In this document: one piece after another, positions 54,058-63,633 of the stretch
Numbering within the stretch: the first letter of the stretch is position 1
Layout: each line of letters begins with the position of its first letter
From: JAGQWW01 sp041392845
Lineage (GTDB): Bacteria; Bacteroidota; Bacteroidia; Chitinophagales; Saprospiraceae
Assembly (NCBI GenBank): GCA_041392845.1
Contig: JAWKLG010000006.1
Span: 1-64,000 of the forward strand
Length of the DNA stretch: 64,000 bases
Direction of reading: 5' to 3'
The notes under the pieces: generated by a model
The model's input: the letters and a program-made list of their open reading frames with translations, nothing else
What the model was told of the DNA's origin: nothing
Database searches by the model: none
Translations under genes and position numbers: made by a program

Positions 54058-55014
54058 CTATTTAACGACCAAAGTTGCGATGCTTCTGTTTAATTCCAGA
54101 ACACGCTCTGTAACGCTTCCCAAAAGCAATAATTCGACTTTAGAATGCCCTTTTGCTCCCATAATAATGAAGTCTCCACCTAAACGCTCACAGGTTTCCA
54201 TGATGTATTTTGCGGTGCCGGGCATGTCTTTTTGTACGGGTACGAAGTCTATTTCCTTTTTAAAATCAGCCCCATAAGTGTTTATAAATGCATGAAAGCT
54301 TTCCCTGATATTGGACTCTATCATTTCTTTTATCTGATCCGGTCTTTTGTTGATTTGGTAAAAATTTAAATTGGGAACTTCGTAAACGTGTACGCAGCTT
54401 ATTTTTGCCTGGTTTTTCTGTGCTTTTTTTAAACTTATAGCTTTTTGTAAAGCCCTAACCGAATTAGGTGAAAAGTCTATGGGAACAATAATGTGCTCCA
54501 GTTTCCTTTTTGATTTTTCAGGAACAATCAAGGCATTACAAACGGTTTTTCTAATTAAATTCTTGGTTGTAATGCCATGCCAGTTGCGGTTATGCGACTT
54601 TCCAATGACAATTAAATCGGCTTTTAATTCTTTGGTGTCCAGTATGATTTCCTCCAGAGGATTTCCTGTCCGGGCTTCATATTCCACATACATTTTTTCA
54701 TGTCCTTCAAACCATTCCTCAACCTGTCTTCTCATTTTGACTATCAGGTCATCCTTTATTTCAGTGCCCCCTTCAATGGGAATGGTGCTATTTCCATCGC
54801 CATAAACATCAAACATTTCTACTCCGGGCATTACATGCACAAAAAAACCGGATGAAATACGAACCTGGTTGGCAAAGAAATCAAAGTATTTTACCAATTC
54901 TTCATCTTCCTGATTCATTCCGATTCCTACAATAGCCTGATTGATTTCAAGAGGAGCTATCGATTTGCCGGTTTGGGCTTTATGGTTTTTTGATTCGAAA
55001 AATGTTGTTTTCAT
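54058..55014 (-). CDS. Universal stress protein family protein
   Basis: 318 residues from MKTTFFESKNHKAQ; the frame extends to 55128, but that N-terminus is not family-like. The first half (INQAIVGIGMNQEDEELVKYFDFFANQVRIS, ELKADLIVIGKSHNRNWHGITTKNLIRKTVCNALIVP) is a divergent UspA domain. The second (LEHIIVPIDFSPNSVRALQKAISL ... IIMGAKGHSKVELLLLGSVTERVLELNRSIATLVVK) is canonical, with the G-2x-G-9x-G(S/T) loop. Third USP gene in the window. Divergent from the MbnP-like gene. Confidence 0.88.
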   Translation of the reverse strand: MKTTFFESKNHKAQTGKSIAPLEINQAIVGIGMNQEDEELVKYFDFFANQVRISSGFFVHVMPGVEMFDVYGDGNSTIPIEGGTEIKDDLIVKMRRQVEEWFEGHEKMYVEYEARTGNPLEEIILDTKELKADLIVIGKSHNRNWHGITTKNLIRKTVCNALIVPEKSKRKLEHIIVPIDFSPNSVRALQKAISLKKAQKNQAKISCVHVYEVPNLNFYQINKRPDQIKEMIESNIRESFHAFINTYGADFKKEIDFVPVQKDMPGTAKYIMETCERLGGDFIIMGAKGHSKVELLLLGSVTERVLELNRSIATLVVK

Positions 55015-55249
55015 GACCTGGATTTTTGGATTTAATTGGTGCAAAAATGCAGGAGAGAAAGGGCATTTGACATGATAGCAGTCATTTTGATGTTTGACTT
55101 TCATCAAAAAGGACTTTCTTTCGGACATATCATTATTTTTCTTATTAATAATTTTTTCGCAGCAGTTTTACCTTCTTTTTAAAAGAGGATATTAAGTTTT
55201 TGGTATAAAAGTTGGCTCCATTTGAATTGAATACTCCAAAAACGATAAT

Positions 55250-56017
55250 ATGTCCATCTATAGATTTTTAATCTTGATAAGTCTGATTGGAATAATGTTC
55301 CAGTCTTGTCGTCCCGAAAAAGGGGATTTATTGCCTACCGGAATTCTTGAAATGAACTTTAAAGTGGTGTATGATGGTGAGCCGGTGGTTTTTAAAAATG
55401 GGCAATACACCTACGAAGATGGCCAACCCATCTCCTTTGAACAGTTTAATTTTTATATATCAAATGTTGCTCTGGTTGCACCCACCACAAATGACGAGTC
55501 AGATATTTTTGACATTAAATTGGTGGAATTTTCAGATACAACCATCGCCGCTGCCAATGCCGGAAAAACCTTTTCCAGGACCGGTATTCCGGTAGGAAAT
55601 TACAGCGGAATCCGCTTTGACCTGGGTGTTCCTGACGATGCCAATACCTCTAAAGGTTTTCCCGAAGGAAAATACTTTGGAACCCATCCTTTAAATCATG
55701 AGGACCAGTATTCAGAAACCTTCAAGAGTTATATTTTTATGCGATTGGAAGGTTTGTATGGCACCAATAATGAGCTTTTTAGATTCAGGCCGGCAACAAA
55801 AGCCCTTTTCGCTGAAGATCTTGATTTCCCCAAAAGTATTACCATCCAGGAAACTTCAAAGACCAATCTAAACTTCGTTATAGACTTAAAAGATATTTTA
55901 ACCGAAAACAATCAGGCCATTGACCTGGCTACTGATTATGAGACCAATATTGACAATATGGAAACCCTGGGCTCCAAATTGATGTATAATTTGAGGGCTT
56001 CATTTTCCATGCAATAA
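55250..56017 (+). CDS. MbnP-like lipoprotein
   Basis: 255 residues with lipobox FQSC (Cys20). The mature part follows the MbnP fold: MNFKVVYDGEPVVFKNG...SFEQFNFYISNVAL, then GIRFDLGVPDDANTSKGFPEGKYFGTHPLN and LEGLYGT.... MbnP proteins, first seen with methanobactin, are periplasmic copper-associated proteins often encoded beside a TonB receptor and the MbnH di-heme protein. Here a TonB receptor follows after 75 nt; no MbnH is found. A metal, probably copper, uptake or sensing role is inferred. Confidence 0.8.
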   Translation: MSIYRFLILISLIGIMFQSCRPEKGDLLPTGILEMNFKVVYDGEPVVFKNGQYTYEDGQPISFEQFNFYISNVALVAPTTNDESDIFDIKLVEFSDTTIAAANAGKTFSRTGIPVGNYSGIRFDLGVPDDANTSKGFPEGKYFGTHPLNHEDQYSETFKSYIFMRLEGLYGTNNELFRFRPATKALFAEDLDFPKSITIQETSKTNLNFVIDLKDILTENNQAIDLATDYETNIDNMETLGSKLMYNLRASFSMQ

Positions 56018-56092
56018 TATTGGATATATTTGCCATATATAAAAATTGGGAATCAGCTTCCATCTTTACTTCCGCTCTTAACTTTGCAATAC

Positions 56093-58627
56093 ATGACTGG
56101 CTTACTCCAAAAATACCTTCGGTTCTCTAATCTTGCCCTTGCAGTTAGTATGTTTTTTGTGCTTACTGCAAATACAGCTATGGGAGCAAATTCCTTTGAT
56201 TTTTTTGATTACGAAATAACGGTGGTTGATAATACCGGACAGCCATTGCCAGGAGTGAATGTTTACACTGAAGATAAATCCTTTAACGGAATTACAGATA
56301 TTGAAGGTAAAATCATTCTTAAGGATGCTGAATACTCAACTGAATATACTTTTTCCTACATCGGATTTCAAACAGTAAAATTACCTTTTTATAAAATAAG
56401 ACAACAAGCCGGCATTGTCACGCTTAAGGTTGCAATTTCCGAACTTGCTACCGTTACTGTGGTAGGAAGAAGGGATGAGAAACCACAGGAAATACCATAC
56501 AAAGTTGGAACCATCGACAAAAAGCAAATTGCCTTTTTGAACTCACAAACAACTGCAGATGCGCTTATGCAAAACGAGCAGGTTTTTGTTCAAAAAAGCC
56601 AGATGGGTGGTGGAAGTATAAATATCAGGGGATTTGAAGCAAATAAGGTTCTCCTGGTGGTGGACGGAGTTCGATTGAATAATATTATTTACAGAGCCGG
56701 CCATTTGCAAGACGCAATTAAAGTAGACAACAATATTCTGGAACAAATAGAGGTGTTTTATGGTCCCGGTTCCCTTAATTACGGCTCGGATGCCCTGGGT
56801 GGTGTAGTCCATTTCAGAACCAGAGATCCAAAGTTATTGGATGCTGATGCGGATGAAAATGCCAAGGTGACAGGAACAAATGCGTTTTTGCGATTCTCAT
56901 CAGCCAATCAGGAAAAATCAGCGCATTTTGATTTCAATTACGGAGGAAAAAAATGGGGTTCCCTAACCAGTTTTAATTATTCTGATTTTGAAGACCTGCG
57001 TGCAGGAGCCAATCGTCCGGAGGAATATCCCACGTTTGGTTCAAGAGAAAGGTTCATAAAACGTGAAGATGGGGCAGACCGATTGTTCGCTACCAGAGAT
57101 ACCAATGTTCAAACTCCTACGGGCTATACCCAATTTGATTTGCTTCAAAAAGTAAAATTCCAACCTTCCAAGAATCAATACTTTCTTTTAAATCTTCAAT
57201 ATTCAACTACTACCGATATTCCCAGGTATGATTTTCTTCAAGAAACCCATTCAGACGGAAGGTTTGTGTTTGCAGAATGGTATTATGGACCCCAACAAAG
57301 AATGTTGGCGTCTTTGAAGTCTCAGACTTTTGCAAACAATGCCTTTTTTAACAAAATGACCATCATTGGAGCATTTCAAAGGATTGATGAAGATCGATAT
57401 GAAAGAGAATTGGACAAGCTTTGGAGACAGTATACCCTCGAAAATGTCTATGTAGGTTCATTGACTGCCGACTTTGATAAACGCTTTGGAGAAAGTTCTG
57501 TCTTGACTTATGGACTGGATGTTAGTCATAATATATTGTATTCCGAAGCAGGACAGGTTAATGTCGAAACTGAGGAACTTGCTGCAGGTGTAATGACACG
57601 CTATCCAAGTGGTGGCAGTGATATGACCCTGGCAGGAGCTTATGCCAATTTAAGATGGCAAAGCCGTGATTCAATTCTGGGTTTATTTGGAGGATTGCGT
57701 TATACCTGGGCTCAATTGTATGCTACCTATGAAGACAATCCGGGAGACCCTTTCAGGTACGAACCATTTTTTTATACGCAAGGCTTTCAAACAGTTAATT
57801 CAAGAATGACCTGGAGTGCAGGCGCCACCGCAAATATTCCAGGCAACTGGCAGGCTCGAGCAATTGCTTCAACTGCATTTCACGCACCAAATATTGATGA
57901 TTTTGCTAAATACAGGGTCAGAAATTTCTTCGTAAGAGTGCCCAATCCAAACCTTGAACCGGAAGAGACCATCAATGGTGAATTTAGCATTGGAAAAGGA
58001 TTTGGAAATCTTAGAAGCAGCACCGGAATAAATGCCCAAATTCAGGCTTCAGCTTATTATACCTTCCTTACCAATGCCATGGTGGAACAAGCATTTTATT
58101 TAAATGGAGACACCAGTCAAACGGTACTTTTTAATGAAACTGATGGCAATGAATACGGTGTAAGGGCTATCGTAAATGCGAAAGAGGCCTACATTGCCGG
58201 GGGGGCGATTAGCCTTGATGTAAGTGCAGGTGCGCATTGGGATTTCAACGCTTCTGTAAATCTATCTAAAGGAAGAATTCTTGAAGATGGTGAAGAAGCC
58301 GGATACCTGGACCATATCCCGCCACTATTTGGGAAAGCAGCTGTTTCTTATGAGGCCAAAAAATTTAAATTGGCTTATGTTTTCCGTTTCAACGGTGAAA
58401 AACCAGCTGAAGAATACGGTGGAGGAGAAGACAATCTAGAAAATGCTACTCCCGATGGAACCTACGCTTGGCAGACTCACAATTTCTACAGTACCTATCG
58501 TTTTGGGAAAGGAATTTCCGTTGACTTTGCCGTGGAAAATATTCTGGATTTTCATTACAGACCGTTTTCTTCCGGAGTAAGTGCGCCGGGACGTAACTTT
58601 ATCATCGCATTGAGAGGTAATTTTTAA
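56093..58627 (+). CDS. TonB-dependent outer-membrane receptor
   Basis: 844 residues from MTGLLQKYLRFSNLALAV; a TTG-started extension from 56030 is not needed. Signal peptide, then a CarboxypepD_reg-like domain (VVDNTGQPLPGVNVYTEDKSFNGITDIEGKI), the plug (LMQNEQVFVQKSQMGGGSINIRGFEANKVLLVVDGVRLNN ... YGPGSLNYGSDALGGVVHFRT) and a barrel ending RNFIIALRGNF. Unlike the receptor at 25123 it is complete. Its partner is the MbnP-like lipoprotein just upstream, so a metal-chelate ligand is suspected. Confidence 0.93.
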   Translation: MTGLLQKYLRFSNLALAVSMFFVLTANTAMGANSFDFFDYEITVVDNTGQPLPGVNVYTEDKSFNGITDIEGKIILKDAEYSTEYTFSYIGFQTVKLPFYKIRQQAGIVTLKVAISELATVTVVGRRDEKPQEIPYKVGTIDKKQIAFLNSQTTADALMQNEQVFVQKSQMGGGSINIRGFEANKVLLVVDGVRLNNIIYRAGHLQDAIKVDNNILEQIEVFYGPGSLNYGSDALGGVVHFRTRDPKLLDADADENAKVTGTNAFLRFSSANQEKSAHFDFNYGGKKWGSLTSFNYSDFEDLRAGANRPEEYPTFGSRERFIKREDGADRLFATRDTNVQTPTGYTQFDLLQKVKFQPSKNQYFLLNLQYSTTTDIPRYDFLQETHSDGRFVFAEWYYGPQQRMLASLKSQTFANNAFFNKMTIIGAFQRIDEDRYERELDKLWRQYTLENVYVGSLTADFDKRFGESSVLTYGLDVSHNILYSEAGQVNVETEELAAGVMTRYPSGGSDMTLAGAYANLRWQSRDSILGLFGGLRYTWAQLYATYEDNPGDPFRYEPFFYTQGFQTVNSRMTWSAGATANIPGNWQARAIASTAFHAPNIDDFAKYRVRNFFVRVPNPNLEPEETINGEFSIGKGFGNLRSSTGINAQIQASAYYTFLTNAMVEQAFYLNGDTSQTVLFNETDGNEYGVRAIVNAKEAYIAGGAISLDVSAGAHWDFNASVNLSKGRILEDGEEAGYLDHIPPLFGKAAVSYEAKKFKLAYVFRFNGEKPAEEYGGGEDNLENATPDGTYAWQTHNFYSTYRFGKGISVDFAVENILDFHYRPFSSGVSAPGRNFIIALRGNF

Positions 58628-58631
58628 GTCT

Positions 58632-58663
58632 GTTCTTCTTATTGCAGCATAATTTTATCTTTG
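58632..58663 (+). promoter_or_regulatory. Promoter upstream of the DUF6427-like gene
   Basis: TTG (58632-58634), 21-nt spacer, TATCTTTG (58656-58663): a full match to the Bacteroidota consensus. Transcription should begin near 58670. Confidence 0.7.
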
Positions 58664-58734
58664 GGACTTAGTTGGCAAAAATTGCAAAAAGAATCTTTGC
58701 ATGGCAGCTTATTCATCCAACAAATTTCCCGGCA

Positions 58735-59721
58735 GTGCTTTCAATATTTAGAACCAACCAATTATTAACCGGATTTTTATACATTTTTTATCTGGTTATT
58801 CTTCGCCTGCCCGGTTATATTTTTCCTGAATTAAGAGTGCAATCCTCCTACACCGGAGGTTATTTTTCAAACTGGTTGGAAAGCTTGTTTGGAAGTGGTT
58901 TTTGGTGGCTGGAAATATTTCTAATCGTGTTATTGGTAGTGCAGGCTTTCCTTATCAATGTGATGGTTCAGGAACACAGAATCACCAAAGAGGTGACCCT
59001 TTTCCCAGGATTGTTTTATCTGCTAATCATGAATTCCGACCCGGCATTTTTTCAAGCCAGTGGTCCCATTATTGCCAATTCATTTTTGATTTTTGCCATG
59101 TGGCAAATGATGGATATTTACCGCAAACCGGCATGTGCAGATAGTATCTTCAATATAGGTCTTTCCATTGGCATTAGCAGTCTGTTTTACTTTTCAACAA
59201 TTGTCTTGATCCTTTGGGTAATCTTGGGTTTGAATACGCTTAGAGCATTTAAAATTAAAGAGTTCCTGATTTTTTTGGCTGGTATGCTTACGCCCTATTT
59301 ATTGGCCATGACCTGGTTTTTCTGGACTGATCAATTGCAGGATTTTACCGGGCAACACTTCTCAAATCACTTTGGTTTTAATGGCATTCCCTACATTGAT
59401 TCGTTGATGGATTATTGGGTAAACCTGCTTGTTTTAATCTTGGTTGTTACTGTTTTTTTGAGTGGTCGGATTTATTTTATGAAACAAAATATTCCCATTC
59501 AAAAAAAGATTACCATCAGCCAATGGATGTTGTTTTTCTTATTGATTTCAATCTTCGTCCAATTCAATTTTGAATGGGAGCATTGGATGATTTTAGGACT
59601 TCCTTTGGGTCTATTTATTTCCATGAATTTTCTTCATTGGAAAAAAGGATTTGCTGAATCCGTACATTTCGTTTGGGTGGTAATCATCCTCTTTTTACAA
59701 TTTTATCCATTGATGAAGTAA
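58735..59721 (+). CDS. DUF6427-like polytopic membrane protein
   Basis: Reads MLSIFRTNQLLTGFLYIFYLVILR from a GTG at 58735 (329 residues); a TTG at 58672 would add 21 residues, but lies almost at the predicted transcription start of the promoter at 58632-58663. There are about nine hydrophobic segments (SGFWWLEIFLIVLLVVQAF, LFYLLIMNSDPAFFQASGP, LILWVILGLNTLRAF, LIFLAGMLTPYLLAM). The FRTN start and FF/NSDPAFF motif are those of the DUF6427 family. Function unknown. Usually found in the purine/tRNA neighbourhood of Bacteroidota; here it precedes purQ. Confidence 0.75.
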   Translation: MLSIFRTNQLLTGFLYIFYLVILRLPGYIFPELRVQSSYTGGYFSNWLESLFGSGFWWLEIFLIVLLVVQAFLINVMVQEHRITKEVTLFPGLFYLLIMNSDPAFFQASGPIIANSFLIFAMWQMMDIYRKPACADSIFNIGLSIGISSLFYFSTIVLILWVILGLNTLRAFKIKEFLIFLAGMLTPYLLAMTWFFWTDQLQDFTGQHFSNHFGFNGIPYIDSLMDYWVNLLVLILVVTVFLSGRIYFMKQNIPIQKKITISQWMLFFLLISIFVQFNFEWEHWMILGLPLGLFISMNFLHWKKGFAESVHFVWVVIILFLQFYPLMK

Positions 59722-59758
59722 AAGTGTTCCATTTTTTCGGCTATTTGGATGAATTGGA

Positions 59759-59766
59759 TAATTTTG
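59759..59766 (+). promoter_or_regulatory. -7 element of purQ
   Basis: TAATTTTG, a perfect TAnnTTTG, ends 31 nt before the purQ ATG. The -33 region is only T-rich. Confidence 0.5.
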
Positions 59767-59797
59767 CGCTTTCTTTCAAACAGACAAAATTAAACGT

Positions 59798-60505
59798 ATG
59801 AAATTCGGTGTTGTAGTTTTTCCAGGTTCCAATTGTGATGATGACATGATGCACGTACTTGGAAAAGTAATGGGCCGTGAAGTCAAAAAAATCTGGCACA
59901 AGGAAACTTCTTTGGATGGATTTGAAAAAGGAGATTGTATTGTTTTGCCAGGTGGATTTTCATACGGTGATTATGTCAGAGCTGGTGCAATTGCACGCTT
60001 CTCGCCCATCATGCAGGCAGTTATAGAATTTGCCAATAATGGTGGCTATGTCTGGGGTATTTGCAACGGATTTCAGGTTCTTTGTGAAGCTGGTTTATTG
60101 CCGGGCGTTTTATTGAGAAATGAAAATCAAAAATTCATTTGTAAAAATGTCTTTTTAAAAACGGTAACTAAAAATTCTGCCATCACCAGAAATCTGGACA
60201 GTACAAAAGCCTATAAAATTCCTATCGCACATGCAGAAGGTCGTTATTACGCTGCTCCTGAAGTAATCGAGACTTTAAAAAACAACGACCAGATTTTATT
60301 TAAATACTGTGATGCTACCGGTGCAGTTACACCGGATGCCAACCCAAATGGTACTTTGGAAAATATCGCAGGCATCTGCAATGCCAATCGCAATGTTTTT
60401 GGAATGATGCCACACCCTGAAAGGGCTTCAGAAGATATTCTGGGTAATGCAGATGGCAGGGCAATGTTTGAATCCTTACTGGAAGCCACCTCAGTACCGG
60501 CATAA
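59798..60505 (+). CDS. purQ: Phosphoribosylformylglycinamidine synthase subunit PurQ
   Basis: A 235-residue class I glutamine amidotransferase. The nucleophile Cys89 is in WGICNGFQVL, and the catalytic His206 and Glu208 are in MMPHPERA. FPGSNCDDD and PGGFSYGDYVRAGAIA are PurQ signatures. It supplies ammonia to PurL in the fourth purine step. No purS or purL is next to it in the window. purH is at 39.8 kb. Confidence 0.96.
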   Translation: MKFGVVVFPGSNCDDDMMHVLGKVMGREVKKIWHKETSLDGFEKGDCIVLPGGFSYGDYVRAGAIARFSPIMQAVIEFANNGGYVWGICNGFQVLCEAGLLPGVLLRNENQKFICKNVFLKTVTKNSAITRNLDSTKAYKIPIAHAEGRYYAAPEVIETLKNNDQILFKYCDATGAVTPDANPNGTLENIAGICNANRNVFGMMPHPERASEDILGNADGRAMFESLLEATSVPA

Positions 60506-60615
60506 ATTTTTCTAAGATTAGAATGCTTTAGCTTTTTGGTAACCAACAGTCTCCCTGTTGCGTTAAAGGTATCTTAATGCAATGTCAATAACCAACTTCA
60601 GGACGAAGTGAGCAT

Positions 60616-60623
60616 TAATTTTG
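60616..60623 (+). promoter_or_regulatory. -7 element upstream of the DsbD-N-like gene
   Basis: TAATTTTG at 60616-60623 lies 33 nt before the likely ATG at 60657. The alternative TTG start at 60621 overlaps this element, which argues against it. Confidence 0.45.
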
Positions 60624-60656
60624 TTTACCAATTATCAAAAAAATAAACTCTTTCCC

Positions 60657-61103
60657 ATGCGAATTTTGCCTTTCCTGCTGGTATTGTTTTTAAACAGTAA
60701 TAACCTTTTTTCACAGATATACTCACCTGTATCCTGGACCTTTGAAACTGAAAAAATTTCTGATACTGAATATGTTTTGGTTTCCCATGCATCTGTAGAC
60801 AAAGGATGGGTGATTTATTCTCAGTTTATTACGGATGAAGGCCCCGTTCCCACTACATTTACCTACGATGATGCGAGTATTCAAAAAGTAGGAAAAAATG
60901 AAGAAGTAGGAAAATCAAAAAAGATGTATGATTCCATGTTTGGAATGGAATTGATCAAATTATATGGTAATATAGATTTCAGGCAGAAGGTTAAGGTATC
61001 TAAGTCACAAAAGCACATCAAAGGATACGTTACCTTTATGACCTGTGATGATGAAAAATGTTTGCCTCCGGTAGATGTTGACTTTGATTTCGTATTAGAA
61101 TAA
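60657..61103 (+). CDS. Stand-alone DsbD N-terminal-like domain protein
   Basis: 148 residues from MRILPFLLVLFLNSNN, with a signal peptide ending FSQ. The mature ~128 residues match residues 20-145 of the DsbD-like protein encoded 244 nt downstream: VDKGWVIYSQF vs LDEGWTIYSQF, DEGPVPTTF vs DDGPVPTVF, and FMTCDDEKCLPPVDVDFDF vs YMTCDNEKCLPPTDVDFEF. The two cysteines in TCDDEKC are the redox pair of the DsbD alpha domain, so it probably carries reducing equivalents in the periplasm. A tandem duplicate lacking the membrane part. Confidence 0.85.
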   Translation: MRILPFLLVLFLNSNNLFSQIYSPVSWTFETEKISDTEYVLVSHASVDKGWVIYSQFITDEGPVPTTFTYDDASIQKVGKNEEVGKSKKMYDSMFGMELIKLYGNIDFRQKVKVSKSQKHIKGYVTFMTCDDEKCLPPVDVDFDFVLE

Positions 61104-61346
61104 GAATGCTTTCGACCAAAAGTTGTCTTTTCTGCTTATAAAAGGTCGCCCGAGAGGCTGATTTTTAAGCCATTATTCACAGAAAGCCGAATGTAAAGCC
61201 TAATTTTGCCAGCTGTGTTCAAGATTTATTTGGAATTTTTTTAAAATAATTTCAAATAATCAGATTCCAGAGAGCCAAATAAATACACAAATAATATCGA
61301 GGTGGAAAATCCCCGATAATTTACAGAGCCTAAATTCTATGGTGTA

Positions 61347-63554
61347 ATGAGAAGCCTTTTTTTACTTTTCTTTTCTCTTTTAAGTATTCAATTTGTCCAG
61401 GCCCAAATCCTGGAACCCGTAAAATGGACTTTTGATATTGAGCCCTTATCCGGAAATGAATACAACCTGAAATTTACTGCCGATTTGGACGAAGGGTGGA
61501 CGATTTATTCCCAGTTTACCTCAGATGACGGACCCGTACCTACCGTATTTGAATTTGATCCTGGCAATCACTTTACCAGAGTTGGAAAAGTAGAAGAATC
61601 CGGAAAGAAAAAAGAAGGATATGACCCTTTGTTTGATGTTGATGTAATCAAATTTGTAAAAGGTCCGGTTTTATTTTCCCAAAAGGTAAAAGTTTCCGAT
61701 GCTTCCAAACCTATCACTGGATATCTGACTTACATGACCTGTGATAATGAAAAATGTCTTCCTCCTACTGATGTAGATTTTGAATTCAACCTTCCAAAAA
61801 CTTCAAAAAGTGCAGCAGATGGAAAGGCTAGTGGAGCTGAGGTGAACAAAGATGAAAATATCATTCCTACCCCTGAAACGGTTGAGGAAGATGCCATTGC
61901 AGATAATGTTGAAATTGAAGAAGATACAGTTTTGACTCCTGACCCTGATGCAGCGCTTACTACTGTAGGCAACAATTCAAAAGGCGGAAGTGGAGAATGT
62001 TATTTCAAGATGGATGGAAATGTGATAGACCAGGAGGTAGAAAGCATCCGGGCTACCTATACCAATCCATTAGGTGATTGTGGTGCGGAAGATGTAGCCA
62101 GAGACCAATCATTGTTGTGGACCTTTATTTTAGGATTTTTAGGTGGATTGGTTGCCTTGTTGACTCCTTGTGTATTTCCAATGATTCCTCTTACGGTTAG
62201 TTTCTTTACCAAGAGTTCCAAAGACCGTTCTTCCGGTATTAGAAATGCCTTGTGGTATGGAGCATCGATTATTATAATTTATGTAACGATTGGGTTGATG
62301 ATTACTGCATTTTTTGGTGAAGATGCCTTGCAGCAATTGTCAACAGATTATATTGCCAATACACTTTTCTTTGTTGTATTCGTGGTTTTTGCGATTTCCT
62401 TTTTTGGATATTACGAAATTACTTTGCCCAGTTCCTGGTCTAATAAAACCGACCAGATGGCCGACAAAGGCGGTTTGATTGGAACCTTTTTTATGGCATT
62501 TACGCTTGCCATTGTTTCATTCTCCTGCACCGGTCCCATCATAGGTTCTGCTTTGGTAGAATCTGCTACAAACAAACTAGGGCCTTTCTTTGTAATGCTT
62601 GGATTCTCTAGTGCGCTGGCTTTGCCATTTGGATTATTTGCTGCCTTCCCGGGTTGGTTAAATTCATTACCAAAATCCGGTGGATGGATGAACTCGGTAA
62701 AAGTGGTTTTGGGTTTCCTTGAATTGGCACTGGCCTTGAAGTTTTTGTCAGTTGCAGATATGACCATGCACTGGGGAATTTTACCTTATGAAATATTCAT
62801 GGCAGCTTGGGTGATTATCTTTGGATTGACAGCTGCTTATCTGTTTGGATTTATCAAATTCCCTCATGACAGCCCAATGAAAAAATTGTCTCCTGTCAGA
62901 GGAGCTTTTGCTGTGTTGTTCTTGGGATTGACTGTATACCTTGCTACCGGTTTTAGAATAGACGACAGAAGTAAAATGTACAATTCTTTGGCCTTGATGT
63001 CTGGTCTGGCACCACCAGCGCATTACAACCTTTTGTTGCCCGAACCTGAAGTTGATCAGGAAATTAAATCAAGGTATCCTTCCTTTACCAAATGTGCCAA
63101 CAACCTGGATTGTTTCAAAGATTACTGTGAGGGACTTGCCTATGCTGAAGAAGTTGGAAAACCGGTAATGGTTGATTTTACAGGTTATGGATGTGTGAAT
63201 TGTAGAAAAACGGAAGAACACATTTGGGTAGTGGATAATGTATGGAAGAAACTTCAGAATGATTTTGTTTTGGTTTCTCTTTACACTGACGACCGCGCGG
63301 ATTTGGAACAAGTCCTGGTTTCAAAACAGCGTGATACCAAATTGAGGAATATCGGAAACAAATGGGCCGATTTTCAAATCGTCAATTTCGAACAAAATTC
63401 CCAACCGCTTTACGTCATGATGACGCCCGACCAGAAAGTAATTGCAGCACCCAGAGGTTATAAAGAGGGAGCAAAAGATTACAATGAATTCCTGGAATGT
63501 GGATTAGAAACTTATAAAGCCTATCAGGAAAAACCTTTAGGCTCCAAAGAATAA
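61347..63554 (+). CDS. Thiol:disulfide interchange protein DsbD family
   Basis: 735 residues. A signal peptide and the periplasmic N-terminal domain (20-145, redox Cys in TCDNEKC) are followed by a Glu/Asp/Thr-rich linker (~150-235), the eight-helix DsbD/CcdA membrane domain from about 255 to 545 (Cys275 in LTPCVFPMIPL, Cys394 in FSCTGPIIGS), and the C-terminal thioredoxin-like domain with Cys616-VN-Cys619. It moves electrons from cytoplasmic thioredoxin to periplasmic partners such as cytochrome c maturation and disulfide repair factors. Domain order is that of DsbD, with a longer linker. Its N-domain is duplicated upstream. Confidence 0.95.
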   Translation: MRSLFLLFFSLLSIQFVQAQILEPVKWTFDIEPLSGNEYNLKFTADLDEGWTIYSQFTSDDGPVPTVFEFDPGNHFTRVGKVEESGKKKEGYDPLFDVDVIKFVKGPVLFSQKVKVSDASKPITGYLTYMTCDNEKCLPPTDVDFEFNLPKTSKSAADGKASGAEVNKDENIIPTPETVEEDAIADNVEIEEDTVLTPDPDAALTTVGNNSKGGSGECYFKMDGNVIDQEVESIRATYTNPLGDCGAEDVARDQSLLWTFILGFLGGLVALLTPCVFPMIPLTVSFFTKSSKDRSSGIRNALWYGASIIIIYVTIGLMITAFFGEDALQQLSTDYIANTLFFVVFVVFAISFFGYYEITLPSSWSNKTDQMADKGGLIGTFFMAFTLAIVSFSCTGPIIGSALVESATNKLGPFFVMLGFSSALALPFGLFAAFPGWLNSLPKSGGWMNSVKVVLGFLELALALKFLSVADMTMHWGILPYEIFMAAWVIIFGLTAAYLFGFIKFPHDSPMKKLSPVRGAFAVLFLGLTVYLATGFRIDDRSKMYNSLALMSGLAPPAHYNLLLPEPEVDQEIKSRYPSFTKCANNLDCFKDYCEGLAYAEEVGKPVMVDFTGYGCVNCRKTEEHIWVVDNVWKKLQNDFVLVSLYTDDRADLEQVLVSKQRDTKLRNIGNKWADFQIVNFEQNSQPLYVMMTPDQKVIAAPRGYKEGAKDYNEFLECGLETYKAYQEKPLGSKE

Positions 63555-63562
63555 TTGAAAAT

Positions 63563-63594
63563 GAAACAGGTATTTGGCAACAAATACCTGTTTC
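63563..63594 (+). terminator. Hairpin after dsbD-like gene
   Basis: GAAACAGGTATTT (63563-63575) and AAATACCTGTTTC (63582-63594) are perfect complements. No T-run follows (GCTTTATAC), so efficiency is uncertain. Confidence 0.65.
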
Positions 63595-63633
63595 GCTTTA
63601 TACAATATTAGCGACCCTTTGAAATTTATCACC

